Positions 1 through 8,228 of a stretch of 64,000 nucleotides of DNA are shown in pieces; the stretch's first letter is position 1, and each line of letters begins with the position of its first letter. A program made the translations under genes and the position numbers. Source of the DNA: Paraburkholderia sp. BL21I4N1 (GTDB lineage Bacteria; Pseudomonadota; Gammaproteobacteria; Burkholderiales; Burkholderiaceae). Location of the stretch: contig NZ_PVEN01000016.1 of assembly GCF_002973525.1 (NCBI RefSeq), forward strand, positions 62,001 through 126,000. Direction: 5' to 3'. A model generated the notes under the pieces. That model saw nothing but the letters and a program-made list of their open reading frames with translations, made no database searches and was not told the origin of the DNA.

Positions 1-51
1 CAGAGCGCAGACAAAACCGATTCCCGTCGTCATTTTTCCGAGCAACTTCAT
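1..51 (-). CDS. N-terminus of an exported protein, probably the fimbrial chaperone (partial)
   Basis: Seventeen codons are visible from an ATG at 51 before the window ends. They start with Met-Lys-Leu-Leu, then Lys, then a hydrophobic run, which is the beginning of a Sec signal peptide. An AAAGGTG ribosome-binding site lies just upstream. The gene follows the pilin gene on the same strand, where chaperone-usher operons usually carry the periplasmic PapD-like chaperone. The chaperone identity is inferred only from this position; the visible residues prove just an exported protein. Confidence 0.5.
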   Translation of the reverse strand, partial: MKLLGKMTTGIGFVCAL

Positions 52-87
52 CACAGCACCTTTGACAATAATCTTGAAAATAGCCGT

Positions 88-120
88 TAAAAAAAGGCGC
101 TCGCGTCGACGAACGCCTTC
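88..120 (-). terminator. Terminator or attenuator between pilin and downstream gene
   Basis: On the minus strand AAGGCG (119-114) pairs with CGCCTT (99-94) across a short GC-rich loop, and a run of seven T follows. This is a Rho-independent terminator directly after the pilin stop codon. In fimbrial operons a partial terminator here lets the major pilin be made in excess over chaperone and usher; that role is inferred. Confidence 0.65.
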
Positions 121-129
121 GTTCTTCGC

Positions 130-687
130 TTACTGATACTGCATCGTGTATTGAACCGACGTACTGACGGTGCCGGCGGTTGCCTTACCCGCCGAGTAGT
201 ACTGCGCGAAATACTTCAGGCTCGCGCCACCGCTGGTGATCATCGTCGCATTCGCCGAGATGTCGTTGTTCGCATTCGTGGTGATGTTGATCGGTTGCAT
301 CTGCGCGTTCAGCAAACGCACTTGCACTTTCGTCGCCGTTCCGGAGTTGTTGAGGTAACCGTTGTTCTGGTCGACGGTAGGGCCGTTTTCGAAACGGGCG
401 ATCGCCTTGGTGGCGGCGCCCGAGCAGCCGCTCAGGGTCAGCGCGAGGTCGCTCGGGCTCGACGTACCGCCGACATTACCCGCCGTCGACAGCGAACCTG
501 CCGACACCGACGGCAACGTGATCGACTTGTCGGCCGAGGTGCCCGTTGCCGCGCCGTTGATCGAGCACGTGGTATCCGACACCGTGCCGGTAATGGTGAT
601 CGTGCCATCCGCGGCGTGCGCGCTGAGCGATGCGAGACCCATCATGCCGCTGGCTGCGATCGCGATAGCGGGAAGAATTGCTTTCAT
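130..687 (-). CDS. fimA: Type 1 fimbrial major subunit (FimA-like pilin)
   Basis: The 185-residue product is a chaperone-usher pilin exported to the periplasm and polymerised at the outer membrane. Residues 1-25 form a signal peptide ending in AHA. The mature protein begins with an Ala/Asp/Gly-Thr-Ile donor-strand stretch, has the conserved disulfide cysteines (TTCSI and LSGCS) and ends in the beta-zipper QYTMQYQ, all typical of FimA/SfaA family subunits of usual length (170-190 aa). The ATG at 687 has a GGAG site eight bases upstream. It is first in an operon running off the left end of the window. Threonine, serine and alanine richness is normal for the family. Confidence 0.88.
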   Translation of the reverse strand: MKAILPAIAIAASGMMGLASLSAHAADGTITITGTVSDTTCSINGAATGTSADKSITLPSVSAGSLSTAGNVGGTSSPSDLALTLSGCSGAATKAIARFENGPTVDQNNGYLNNSGTATKVQVRLLNAQMQPINITTNANNDISANATMITSGGASLKYFAQYYSAGKATAGTVSTSVQYTMQYQ

Positions 688-924
688 GGTTGCTGCTCCG
701 GTAAGTTGAAAAGTGGCCTGTCTTTCAGGCGCAAAGAAATATTAAGATTTCGTATCTCTTAAATATCTAGGACGATTCTTATTAATTGAGATAGGAAGGG
801 AGGTGGAGTTTGAGGCGTTTCTGGAGGCACGTTTTTCGAACAAGGAGAAAATCAGACTTCTCCTAAAAATCCAAAAAAGAGCGCGCGAATTGAATGTTCG
901 AGCCGCAATTCGAGCCACAAATAG
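688..924 (-). promoter_or_regulatory. AT-rich leader of the fimbrial operon
   Basis: This stretch holds no credible gene. It is much more AT-rich than its surroundings, especially 730-800, where runs such as ATATTTAAG and TTAATAAG read toward the pilin gene. It most likely carries the fimbrial promoter and sites for silencing or phase control. No invertible-element inverted repeats were seen, and exact -35/-10 boxes cannot be assigned with confidence. Confidence 0.4.
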
Positions 925-960
925 AAAACCCGCCGCATCGTTGCCGATGCGGCGGGTTTT
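925..960. terminator. Bidirectional Rho-independent terminator
   Basis: A perfect 12-bp stem (929-940 with 945-956) with a four-base loop is flanked by AAAA on the left and TTTT on the right, so it can terminate on either strand. It lies 24 bp beyond the stop codon of the minus-strand MFS gene and is that operon's terminator. Confidence 0.9.
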
Positions 961-983
961 TTATGCGTTGCAGCGCGTTGGTG

Positions 984-2365
984 TTAGGCGCCGCTGGCTT
1001 CGTTGAGCGTAAGGTGCTTCGTCTCAGGCGCCCACGCTATCGACACCACCATGCCGATCAGCAGCACCGCCGCGAGCACGGTCATCGTCGCGTGAAACCC
1101 CAAGTGCGCGATGCCTAACGGCAACAAAAACGTGCCGACCGCCGAACCCAGCCGGCTGCAGGCAATCGCGAGGCCGACACCGCAGGCGCGCACCTCGGTG
1201 GGGAAGCATTCCGGCGGAAATACGCCGACGAGATTCGAGAACGCCGACATCGTCAGCGTGAAGATCGCGAATGCGACGATCATGCCCATCGCCGCCGACT
1301 CCGGCAGCACGCTCAACGCGATCAGCGACAAACACGTCACCGCGAACGACCCGATCAGGAACACCCGGCGCGGCAGTTTGATCGTCAGCCAGATACCGAT
1401 CAACGCACCGAGCACGAGAAAACCATTCAGCAGAAAATCCGCGCTCGAGTCGTTGTTCAAATGGATCGCTTTCAGGATGGTTGGCAGGAACGTATAGATC
1501 GCGAAATAAGGAATGACGAGGCACACAAAGAACGCGCAATTGAAAAACGTCCGGCGAATCAGGTCTTTTCTGAACAGACGCGCGAAGCCGCCGGCCGTCT
1601 GACCGTGTTCGTCGTGGCCGCCGTCGAGTGTGACGTGCGCGCCGAAATGTTTGAGCAGGACTGCGCGGGCTTCCGCGACGCGCCCTTTGCCATGCAACCA
1701 GCGCGGCGATTCCGGCGTGCCCATGCGCAGCACCAGCACGATCAGCGCGGGAACCCCCGCGGAGGCAAGCAGCCACCGCCAGGCATCGGGCGATGCGTCG
1801 GCGTAATGCATGCCGAGCACGTTCGCCACCACATAGCCGATCGTCCACACCACGCTGAACGAGCCGAGCAACGTGCCACGGTGCTTGCGCGGCGAGAATT
1901 CCGCGAGAATCGCATGCCCCACCGCGAAATCGCCGCCCATGCCGAAGCCGATCAGCACACGCAGCAAACACAATTCAGCCGGCGAGCGCACATAGAACTG
2001 CGCAAACGCGGCCGCGGTGATGATAAGAAAACTCAACAGAAAATTTTCTGGCGTCCCAGCCGATCCGACAACCAGCCGAACACCAGGCTGCCGAGGAAAA
2101 TCCCCATCAGCGCGGAACTGCCGATCATGCCCATCCAGAACGCGTCGAGCGGCATCTGGCGATTCATCGCGGCAAGCGCGTAGCCGATCGTGCCGAGCGC
2201 GAATCCTTCCGTGAAATGCGCGCCGAACGTCAGGCCGGCGATCTTGATGTGAAAGGCGTTCAGCGGAACGTCGTCGAGCGAAACGGGGCCGCGCGCAGGG
2301 GCCGCAGCAGCCGGCAAGGTAGGGGCAAGGCCGAGGGTGGCCGTCTGGATATCCTGATTGCTCAC
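984..2365 (-). pseudogene. MFS metabolite/H+ symporter split by a one-base frameshift
   Basis: Two adjacent frames together encode a full 12-helix MFS carrier of about 460 residues. The first frame (GTG at 2365, preceded by AAGGAG) gives the N-terminal cytoplasmic tail, helices 1-2 and the GWLSDRLGRQK loop 2-3 signature, then stops at 2033. The rest, from about 2036, continues in another frame with SFLIITAAAF and runs to the normal end, including the GDFAVGHAI region and the SPRWL motif. Adding one base near 2036-2040 restores a continuous protein, and the overall length is one base short of a multiple of three. This is a single-base deletion or a sequencing error. Its substrate is unknown; the operon context suggests a carbonyl or carboxylic acid precursor. 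Confidence 0.8.
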
Positions 2366-2499
2366 GCTGTCTCCTTCGTGTTTATGAATGACCGGGCGTG
2401 GTCGGCATGAGGCCGCACGCCCGGTTGTGCCTGGTTGCGCCGCGTGTGTTCCGCGGCATATCTCCGGCACGCGCGTGGCGAGACGCGCAGGTTTGCCGA

Positions 2500-3939
2500 T
2501 CAGCGCCCGAGGCCGCCCATCATCATGTATTTCAGCTCGGTGTATTCGTCGAGCCCGTACTTGGAGCCTTCGCGGCCGAGGCCCGATTGTTTGACGCCAC
2601 CGAACGGCGCGACTTCCGTCGACAGAATCCCCTCGTTGATGCCGACCATGCCGCTTTCCAGCGCTTCGCCCACGCGCCACGCCCGCGCCAGGTCGCGCGT
2701 ATAGAAATACGCCGACAGGCCGAACGGTGTGTCGTTGGCCGCGTGGATGGCTTCTTCTTCAGTCTTGAAGCGGAAGCACGCCGCGACCGGACCGAACGTT
2801 TCTTCGGCGGCAATCAGCATCGCGCTGGAGGCATCGGCGAGAACGGTCGGCTCGTAGAACGTGCCGCCGAGCGCATGCGGTTTGCCGCCGGTCAGAATCT
2901 TCGCGCCCTTTTGCAACGCATCGGCGACGTGCGTTTCGACCTTCTTCAGCGCCGCCTGATTGATCAGCGGACCTTGTTCAACCTCGCCTTGCAACGCGTT
3001 CCCGACGCGCATCTTGCGCACCGCGTTCGTCAGCGCTTGCAGGAACGCATCGTAAATACCGTCCTGCACGTAGAAGCGATTCACGCACACACAGGTCTGC
3101 CCGGTGTTACGGAATTTCGACGCCATCGCGCCTTGCACGGCGGCGTCGAGATCGGCGTCGTCGAATACGATGAACGGCGCGTTGCCGCCGAGTTCGAGCG
3201 ACAGCTTCTTCAGCGTGTCCGCCGACTGTTTCGCGAGCAGTTTGCCGACGCGCGTCGAGCCGGTGAACGAGAGTTTGCGCACCACGTCGGATTCGGTGAG
3301 TACGCCGCCGATCGCCACCGCGTCGCCGGACACCACGTTGAACACGCCCGGCGGAATGCCGGCCCTCTGCGCCAGCACCGCGAGCGCCAACGCGGACAAC
3401 GGCGTTTCCTCCGACGGCTTGAGCACCATCGTGCAACCGGCCGCGAGCGCGGGACCGGCTTTGCGCGTAATCATCGCCAGCGGGAAATTCCACGGCGTGA
3501 TGGCCGCGACCACGCCTACCGGTTCGCGCGTCACGATGATCTTCGCGTTCGGATTGGGACTCGGGATCACGTCTCCATACGCGCGCTTCGCTTCTTCCGC
3601 GAACCACTCGAAGAAGCTGGCGGCGTAGCCGACTTCGCCGCGCGCTTCGGCGAGCGGTTTGCCTTGCTCGAGCGTCAGCAGTTCGGCGAGCGCTTCGCGG
3701 TTTTCAAGCATCAACTCGCCCCAGCGTTTGACGCGTGCGCCGCGCTCTTTGGCGGTCAATGCACGCCACGCGGGAAATGCACGTTCGGCCGCGGCGATCG
3801 CCTGCGCGGTTTCTTGCGCGCCGCCTTTCGCGACCTCGGCGACGACCTCGCCGGTCGCGGGATTCAGCACGGCATACGTGCTGGCGCTTTCGACCCACTC
3901 GCCGCCAATGTAATGCGCCGTGCGCAGAAATTCGTTCAT
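2500..3939 (-). CDS. gabD: NAD(P)-dependent succinate-semialdehyde dehydrogenase (GabD type)
   Basis: The 479-residue protein is a cytosolic aldehyde dehydrogenase. It resembles GabD closely: the LELGGNAPFIVFDDADLD block carries the general-base Glu, and the GQTCVC block carries the catalytic Cys with the GabD-specific second Cys. The C-terminal VAPFGGVKQSGLGREGSKYG segment is also typical. The family oxidises succinate semialdehyde and related short aldehydes to acids. Its start overlaps the stop of the upstream aldo/keto reductase gene by four bases, so the two are translationally coupled. In this operon the physiological substrate may be another aldehyde. Confidence 0.88.
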   Translation of the reverse strand: MNEFLRTAHYIGGEWVESASTYAVLNPATGEVVAEVAKGGAQETAQAIAAAERAFPAWRALTAKERGARVKRWGELMLENREALAELLTLEQGKPLAEARGEVGYAASFFEWFAEEAKRAYGDVIPSPNPNAKIIVTREPVGVVAAITPWNFPLAMITRKAGPALAAGCTMVLKPSEETPLSALALAVLAQRAGIPPGVFNVVSGDAVAIGGVLTESDVVRKLSFTGSTRVGKLLAKQSADTLKKLSLELGGNAPFIVFDDADLDAAVQGAMASKFRNTGQTCVCVNRFYVQDGIYDAFLQALTNAVRKMRVGNALQGEVEQGPLINQAALKKVETHVADALQKGAKILTGGKPHALGGTFYEPTVLADASSAMLIAAEETFGPVAACFRFKTEEEAIHAANDTPFGLSAYFYTRDLARAWRVGEALESGMVGINEGILSTEVAPFGGVKQSGLGREGSKYGLDEYTELKYMMMGGLGR

Positions 3940-4973
3940 GCCGCTTTCTCCAGATTCTCGACGAACGTGCCCTGCGCGAGCCGAGGCTCACGAGCAATGC
4001 GCCGTCCCGCGGTGTAATCGTTGATCAGATCGCACGGCGTGTAATTGCGTTCGAGTTCGAACAGCTCATCCGCCGAAAGCGTGGTGCCGAGCGCGGCCAC
4101 GGCGCTGTCGAACTGCGCCGGCGTATCCGCGCCGACCAGCATGCTCGCGACGCCGTGGTGATTCAGCACCCACGCCTGAGCGATCTGCGCGGCCGACACG
4201 CCACGCCGTGCGGCCACCCGCGCCACCGACGCGGCGATCTCGCGCGAAGCCTCGTCGCCATACATTTGCGCGGTAAAGAAGTCGGTCTGATTGCGCGTCG
4301 AGTTCGGATCGCAGGTCAGCAGGCCGCGCGCCAGCGGACTGAATACGGATACGCCGACGCCCTGATCCTGGCAATACGGAATCATTTCGCGCTCTTCCTC
4401 GCGATACGCCAGATTCAACTGCAATTGCATGTTGATCGGCTTGTGCCAGCCGTCGCGCTCGCAGACCTGCATGATCTTCGCGAACTGCCACGTGTACATG
4501 GTCGACACGCCGATATAGCGGGCCTTGCCGGCGCGTACGATATCGTTCATCGCGCTCATGCTTTCTTCGACCGGCGTGTTGACGTCGAAGAAATGCAGCA
4601 TGTAGAGATCGACGTAATCCATGCCCAGGCGTGTCAGTGAGCCGTCGATACCGTCCATGATGTGCTTGCGCGAATGGCCGCCGGCGTTCTGATACGCGCC
4701 CATGTCATAGCCGACCTTGGTGGTCACGACGATTTCCTCGCGACGCGCAATGCGCTTCAGAATGCGGCCCACCACTTCTTCGCCGACGCCGGTCGAATAG
4801 AAATCCGCGAGGTCGATGAAGTTCACGCCCGCTTCGAGCGCGTGACGAACGATCGGCTCGCTTTGCGCTTCGTCGAAGATCCAAGGCTTCCATTGCGGCG
4901 TACCCATGTTCATCGTGCCGAGGCACAAACGCGATACCTTGAGGCCGGAATGGCCGAGGCGAATGTATTCCAT
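3936..4973 (-). CDS. Aldo/keto reductase
   Basis: The 345-residue protein has the AKR TIM-barrel signatures: MEYIRLGHSGLKVSRLCLGT at the start, the FIDLADFYSTG motif with catalytic Asp and Tyr, the TTKVGYDMG strand with the active-site Lys and the YMLHFFD His. It would reduce aldehydes or ketones with NADPH in the cytosol. It belongs to the YghZ/YajO-like branch by length and by the VNFIDLAD pattern, but the substrate cannot be read from sequence. It is the second gene of the fae operon, 50 bp after fae and overlapping gabD by four bases. Confidence 0.85.
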   Translation of the reverse strand: MEYIRLGHSGLKVSRLCLGTMNMGTPQWKPWIFDEAQSEPIVRHALEAGVNFIDLADFYSTGVGEEVVGRILKRIARREEIVVTTKVGYDMGAYQNAGGHSRKHIMDGIDGSLTRLGMDYVDLYMLHFFDVNTPVEESMSAMNDIVRAGKARYIGVSTMYTWQFAKIMQVCERDGWHKPINMQLQLNLAYREEEREMIPYCQDQGVGVSVFSPLARGLLTCDPNSTRNQTDFFTAQMYGDEASREIAASVARVAARRGVSAAQIAQAWVLNHHGVASMLVGADTPAQFDSAVAALGTTLSADELFELERNYTPCDLINDYTAGRRIAREPRLAQGTFVENLEKAA

Positions 4974-5023
4974 GATGTTTGTCTCCTGTCGTACGAGGCT
5001 GCGCTACGTGGCGCGTCACACGA

Positions 5024-5554
5024 TCAACGTTGTTTGGGCGTATAGAACGGATTCGACACTTCGCGCGCGGCGGCGAATACTTCATCGCGATGCGGCAGGC
5101 CTTTCATCGCGGCAAGAATGGCGTTCTTGCACGCGCGGTAGTTGTTCTCGAAGACGGCGTCGAGATCGTCCGTACCCGGATTGACCCAGTTCGCCGACAC
5201 CACCACCCAATCGTTTTCCGCTTCGGGCGGCAGCGTGCCGTTTTCCAGCGACTCGGCGACCGCCTTCGCGATGCCCGCTTGCGAAGCGCCCCATGTCGCG
5301 TTGCCGTGGAAATCGCTGCCGATCTGCGCCTTGTTCACATACAGCGTCAAAGGCTTGGTCGGCACGCCCGGACGCGCGATCACGACGAACGGCGCGTGAC
5401 CCGCTGAAGGCGTCGCCAGGGCCGTGGCGAAGGCCTGTCCTGCCGGACCGTTGCGCGGGCCGACCAGCACGTTGATGTGAGCGAGGTTGACGCCCGGGCC
5501 TTCGAATCCTTCGCCGATAAAGAGTTGTTTGTCCGTCGATACGCTCATGGTCAT
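5024..5554 (-). CDS. fae: Formaldehyde-activating enzyme (Fae) homologue
   Basis: The 176-residue protein aligns along its length with Fae, which condenses formaldehyde with tetrahydromethanopterin. The core NLAHINVLVGPRNGPAG matches the Fae block AHIDLIIGPRGSPA, and the catalytic His is kept (His26). The KPLTLYVNKAQI segment and the ending NPFYTPK are also Fae-like. No other tetrahydromethanopterin pathway gene (mtdB, mch, fhc, mptG) lies in the window. It leads a four-gene operon with aldo/keto reductase, GabD and an MFS carrier. It may trap formaldehyde, or it may be a Fae paralogue with another carbonyl role. The start is ATG at 5554; a second in-frame ATG at 5548 is possible. Confidence 0.8.
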   Translation of the reverse strand: MTMSVSTDKQLFIGEGFEGPGVNLAHINVLVGPRNGPAGQAFATALATPSAGHAPFVVIARPGVPTKPLTLYVNKAQIGSDFHGNATWGASQAGIAKAVAESLENGTLPPEAENDWVVVSANWVNPGTDDLDAVFENNYRACKNAILAAMKGLPHRDEVFAAAREVSNPFYTPKQR

Positions 5555-5696
5555 TCCGTTGGGGGTAAAGGGATGAGCGATTGTGCTGTTCGGCCACCCC
5601 GCCCCTGTAACGATGAGTTTTGATGCGGGGTATGAGGCGAACTCAACTCCGGGTTTGTGCGGAGCGCGCCGAAGGGCGGCGGCCCGAGGCGAACGT

Positions 5697-5716
5697 AAAG
5701 GTGAGGGTTTTCGGGA
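5697..5716 (+). repeat. Dispersed 20-bp repeat, copy A
   Basis: Exact sequence AAAGGTGAGGGTTTTCGGGA, preceded by a CCCGAGGCGAACGT context. Five further near-identical copies occur in this window, always outside genes. See copies at 6027, 57952, 58969, 59034 and 59117. Confidence 0.75.
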
Positions 5717-6026
5717 CCGGCGACGGTGAAGCCCGAATCACGCGGAAAGGTGATTGCGCGAGACGACGCTCACGCACGGATAACGCGAAGCGGAAAAGAG
5801 AGACGATACGCGATTAAAAGCGGCGGAAACCGATGCTTCGGATCGCCTGGTAAAGCCCGTCAGCCAAGGCCGGCGCGGGTTTAGGAGGAATGGGCGGCAA
5901 GCTCGCGACAACGACGACAAGCACGCCCGAAGGTGCGTCAGTGGACAAAACCAGGCTTACCGAAACCACGCGGCCCGGCATGCGCCACGCAAAAAACGCG
6001 GGGTGTCCGCCACTCGGGCCGAGGTC

Positions 6027-6046
6027 AAAGGTGAGAGTTTTCGGGA
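6027..6046 (+). repeat. Dispersed 20-bp repeat, copy B
   Basis: AAAGGTGAGAGTTTTCGGGA, one mismatch from copy A, in the same orientation 330 bp away and again preceded by a GGGCCGAGG context, so the repeated unit is longer than 20 bp. Confidence 0.75.
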
Positions 6047-6135
6047 CCTGCCCAGTGGTGCGGAGAAGACCGCGTGCAACATCACCTCAGACCGCGCGAC
6101 GCGCTGTCCCGGCACGCGCCACGCAACGCCAGCCG

Positions 6136-6426
6136 TCAGCTTTCGATCAGAAAGCGCTCGCGATTCTTGCCCGCCAACCAGCCGGGCGAGCGGCCGCGAC
6201 CGCTCCAGGTCTCGCCGGTTTTCGGGTTGCGATACTTGGCGACCGACGCCGTTTTACGCCCCGGCACACGCTTGCTCGAAAAACCGAGCTCTTCGGCCGT
6301 CAGATCGTAGTCGACGATCTGCTGCTTGATGTCGGCGATTGCCTGCGCAATTTCCTTCTCGCGGGCCACGGCGACTTCCTTGTGGAGTTTTTCGAGCTGG
6401 GCAGTCAACTGCTTGTACGTGGCCAT
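6136..6426 (-). CDS. H-NS family nucleoid-associated protein
   Basis: The 96-residue protein has an N-terminal oligomerising coiled coil (about residues 4-45, heptads rich in Leu, Glu and Lys) and a C-terminal DNA-binding domain (about 55-96) with the family signature YRNPKTGETWSGRGRSPGWL, whose TWSGRGR part is the AT-hook-like loop that reads AT-rich minor grooves. This short form is typical of Burkholderiales, which carry many paralogues. It likely silences AT-rich, horizontally acquired DNA such as the fimbrial promoter nearby. It is monocistronic. Confidence 0.92.
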   Translation of the reverse strand: MATYKQLTAQLEKLHKEVAVAREKEIAQAIADIKQQIVDYDLTAEELGFSSKRVPGRKTASVAKYRNPKTGETWSGRGRSPGWLAGKNRERFLIES

Positions 6427-6475
6427 GGCGGATGCTCCGATTGGGTGGACGAACTGCAGGACGCCCCCTGAGGAA

Positions 6476-6489
6476 GTCCCCTCGGGGAC
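6476..6489. repeat. Inverted repeat in the H-NS gene leader
   Basis: GTCCCC and GGGGAC are separated by two bases, forming a compact hairpin about 50 bp upstream of the start codon of the H-NS-like gene. It could be an operator or a leader structure; nothing more can be said. Confidence 0.4.
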
Positions 6490-6534
6490 ACTATCAGATG
6501 AATAAAGTGCCGGATAGGGAGGCCCGCTCAGGGA

Positions 6535-6565
6535 GGCCCGCCTTTGCGGGCTTTCCAGGCGGGCC
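6535..6565. terminator. GC-rich stem-loop after the serine hydrolase gene
   Basis: GGCCCGCC (6535-6542) pairs with GGCGGGCC (6558-6565). It lies 25 bp past the stop codon of the minus-strand hydrolase gene. There is no T run, so it is a possible weak or Rho-assisted terminator rather than a canonical one. Confidence 0.4.
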
Positions 6566-6589
6566 GCTTAGCGAGCGCAGCCGGCGTAT

Positions 6590-7789
6590 TCAATCGTCAA
6601 TTGCATCGTACACGCGGCGTTCGAAGTCGAGTGCCATTGGGAACGGTTCGATCCCGCGCCGCTGAATCAGCATCAGGCCGATCAGGTCTTCCACCGGATC
6701 GGCAAACCAGCTTGTGCCGTACGCGCCCGGCCAACCGAACGAGCCGAGCGAGCGATAGCCGAGCGGCAATTGCTGCGCCGGATCGTCGACGATCGACAAG
6801 CCCAGCCCGAACCCCTGCCCGGCCCACAGCACATGGCCGAACGCGGGCACGCGGCGCTGGTCGCGCGTGAGAAAGTTAGAGCGCATCAGATCGACCGAGC
6901 GATGCGACAGCAAGCGCGTCGCGCCGACTCGTCCGCGGCCGAGCAACAGTTGCGCGAACTGCAGATAGTCCGCGGCCGTCGACACGAGACCGCCGCCGCC
7001 GCTCTGGAACCGTCCGGGATTTGCCCAACGGCTCGCCGACGGGTGATCTTCGACCACCCGCTGCCGTGTGCCCGGTTCGACGCCATAGGCGGTCGCCAGC
7101 CGGGCAAGCTGCGAGTCGGGCACCCAGAACGCGGTATCGCGCATGCCGAGCGGCTCGAAAATCCGCGTGCGGAAGAACTCGCCGAGCGACATGCCGCTCA
7201 CACGCTCGACCAGCACGCCGAGGACGTCGGTCGCGATGCCGTAGTGCCAGCGCGAACCCGGCTGGAACATCAACGGCAACGACGCGATGCGGGTGAGCCA
7301 CGCGCCGGTGTCGCCGTGCGCTTCGAAGCCGTTGAACGCGGCCGCGTAAGCTTCCGCCAACGGCCCGGTCGCCGTGAAGTGATAGGCGAAGCCCGCGCGA
7401 TGCGTCAACAGATCGAGCACGGTGAGCGGCGCCTTGGCCGGATCGGTTTCGTCGAGCGGGCCGGTGGGGTCGCGCAATACGCGCGGCGTGCCGAGTTCGG
7501 GCAGCCATAGCGAGATCGGTGTATCCAGCGCGAGGCGGTCTTCTTCGATCAACATCAGAATCGCCGCGCTCGTGACCGGCTTGGTCATCGACGCGATGCG
7601 AAATAGCGTGTCGCGTTCCATTGGCAATTGCGCGGTTTCATCGCGCCAGCCCAATGGTTCGAAATAACCGATTTCACCACGCCGCCAAACCATCGACACC
7701 ACACCAGCTACTTCGCCACGCTCCACGTAGCCTTGCATGGCATTCGTCAGCGCCGTCAGTCGCGTCGCTGAAAGTCCTGCTGGTTGCAT
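6590..7789 (-). CDS. Serine hydrolase, beta-lactamase/EstB-like family
   Basis: The 399-residue protein belongs to the class C beta-lactamase-like family (penicillin-binding-protein fold esterases and peptidases). The nucleophile motif SMTK is at residues 67-70. The HYGIATDVLGVLVERVSG block carries the Tyr of the second motif, and a C-terminal FGWPGAYGTSWFADP block resembles the third motif region of EstB-type enzymes. No signal peptide is evident, which favours a cytosolic esterase over a secreted lactamase. The gene stands alone between the H-NS-like gene and small open frames. Confidence 0.85.
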   Translation of the reverse strand: MQPAGLSATRLTALTNAMQGYVERGEVAGVVSMVWRRGEIGYFEPLGWRDETAQLPMERDTLFRIASMTKPVTSAAILMLIEEDRLALDTPISLWLPELGTPRVLRDPTGPLDETDPAKAPLTVLDLLTHRAGFAYHFTATGPLAEAYAAAFNGFEAHGDTGAWLTRIASLPLMFQPGSRWHYGIATDVLGVLVERVSGMSLGEFFRTRIFEPLGMRDTAFWVPDSQLARLATAYGVEPGTRQRVVEDHPSASRWANPGRFQSGGGGLVSTAADYLQFAQLLLGRGRVGATRLLSHRSVDLMRSNFLTRDQRRVPAFGHVLWAGQGFGLGLSIVDDPAQQLPLGYRSLGSFGWPGAYGTSWFADPVEDLIGLMLIQRRGIEPFPMALDFERRVYDAIDD

Positions 7790-8024
7790 GTTTATCCTGA
7801 ATCAGTGGAGGACTCATTCGCCCATTTATGTTTCACCCGCCCGTGCGTCGTCCGGTCGTCGACGATCCGCACTGGAAAACCCGTGCAATCGTAACGCCTG
7901 ATACGACGCAAGTCGGGTCAAAGATAACGTACACTCTGATTCGGAAATAATGACCGTTACCGTTTTTTTCAGAAAACGTTACCCGATCTGGGGTGACACA
8001 CTGTTCGCCCACCAGGGTGACGCG

Positions 8025-8228
8025 TCACACTTTTTGCCGTTGCTCGAGCGCCAACAGAACCGCGTTGAGTCGTTTGACACGGCTGGCCTGGGCGGGCATC
8101 CGCACCGCGCCGGACACCGAATCGACGCGGCCGCGCCAGTAGGACAGCGGAATGCGGTCTTCAGCGGAAATGTGTGAGATGACGTGCTCAAGATGCTCAA
8201 TATCTTTTTCGAGTTGGTGATGATCCAT
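8025..8228 (-). CDS. Small hypothetical protein, 67 aa
   Basis: The frame opens at ATG 8228 with a GGGGAA ribosome-binding site six bases upstream. The product begins MDHHQLEKDIEHLEHVISHI, predicts mostly helices with a His/Glu-rich start and a basic middle, and lacks a signal peptide or membrane segment. No family is recognised. Good Shine-Dalgarno and coding-like composition support a real gene, but nothing indicates function. Confidence 0.6.
   Translation of the reverse strand: MDHHQLEKDIEHLEHVISHISAEDRIPLSYWRGRVDSVSGAVRMPAQASRVKRLNAVLLALEQRQKV

Larger units (their letters stand above)
5555..6135. other. Gene-free spacer between fae and the H-NS-like gene
   Basis: About 580 bp with no convincing coding capacity. 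It must contain the fae operon promoter on the minus strand and it carries two same-orientation copies of the dispersed 20-bp repeat AAAGGTGAGGGTTTTCGGGA (5697-5716 and 6027-6046). No clear sigma-70 or sigma-54 boxes were identified in front of fae. Confidence 0.6.

Noticed and set aside
151..762. Open frame of about 200 codons opposite the pilin gene
   Set aside because: Arg-rich composition, no ribosome-binding site and complete overlap with a clear pilin; it is a shadow of high-GC third positions.
2398..4017. 539-codon open frame opposite gabD
   Set aside because: Antisense to a strongly conserved dehydrogenase; its product is Arg/His-rich and matches no family.
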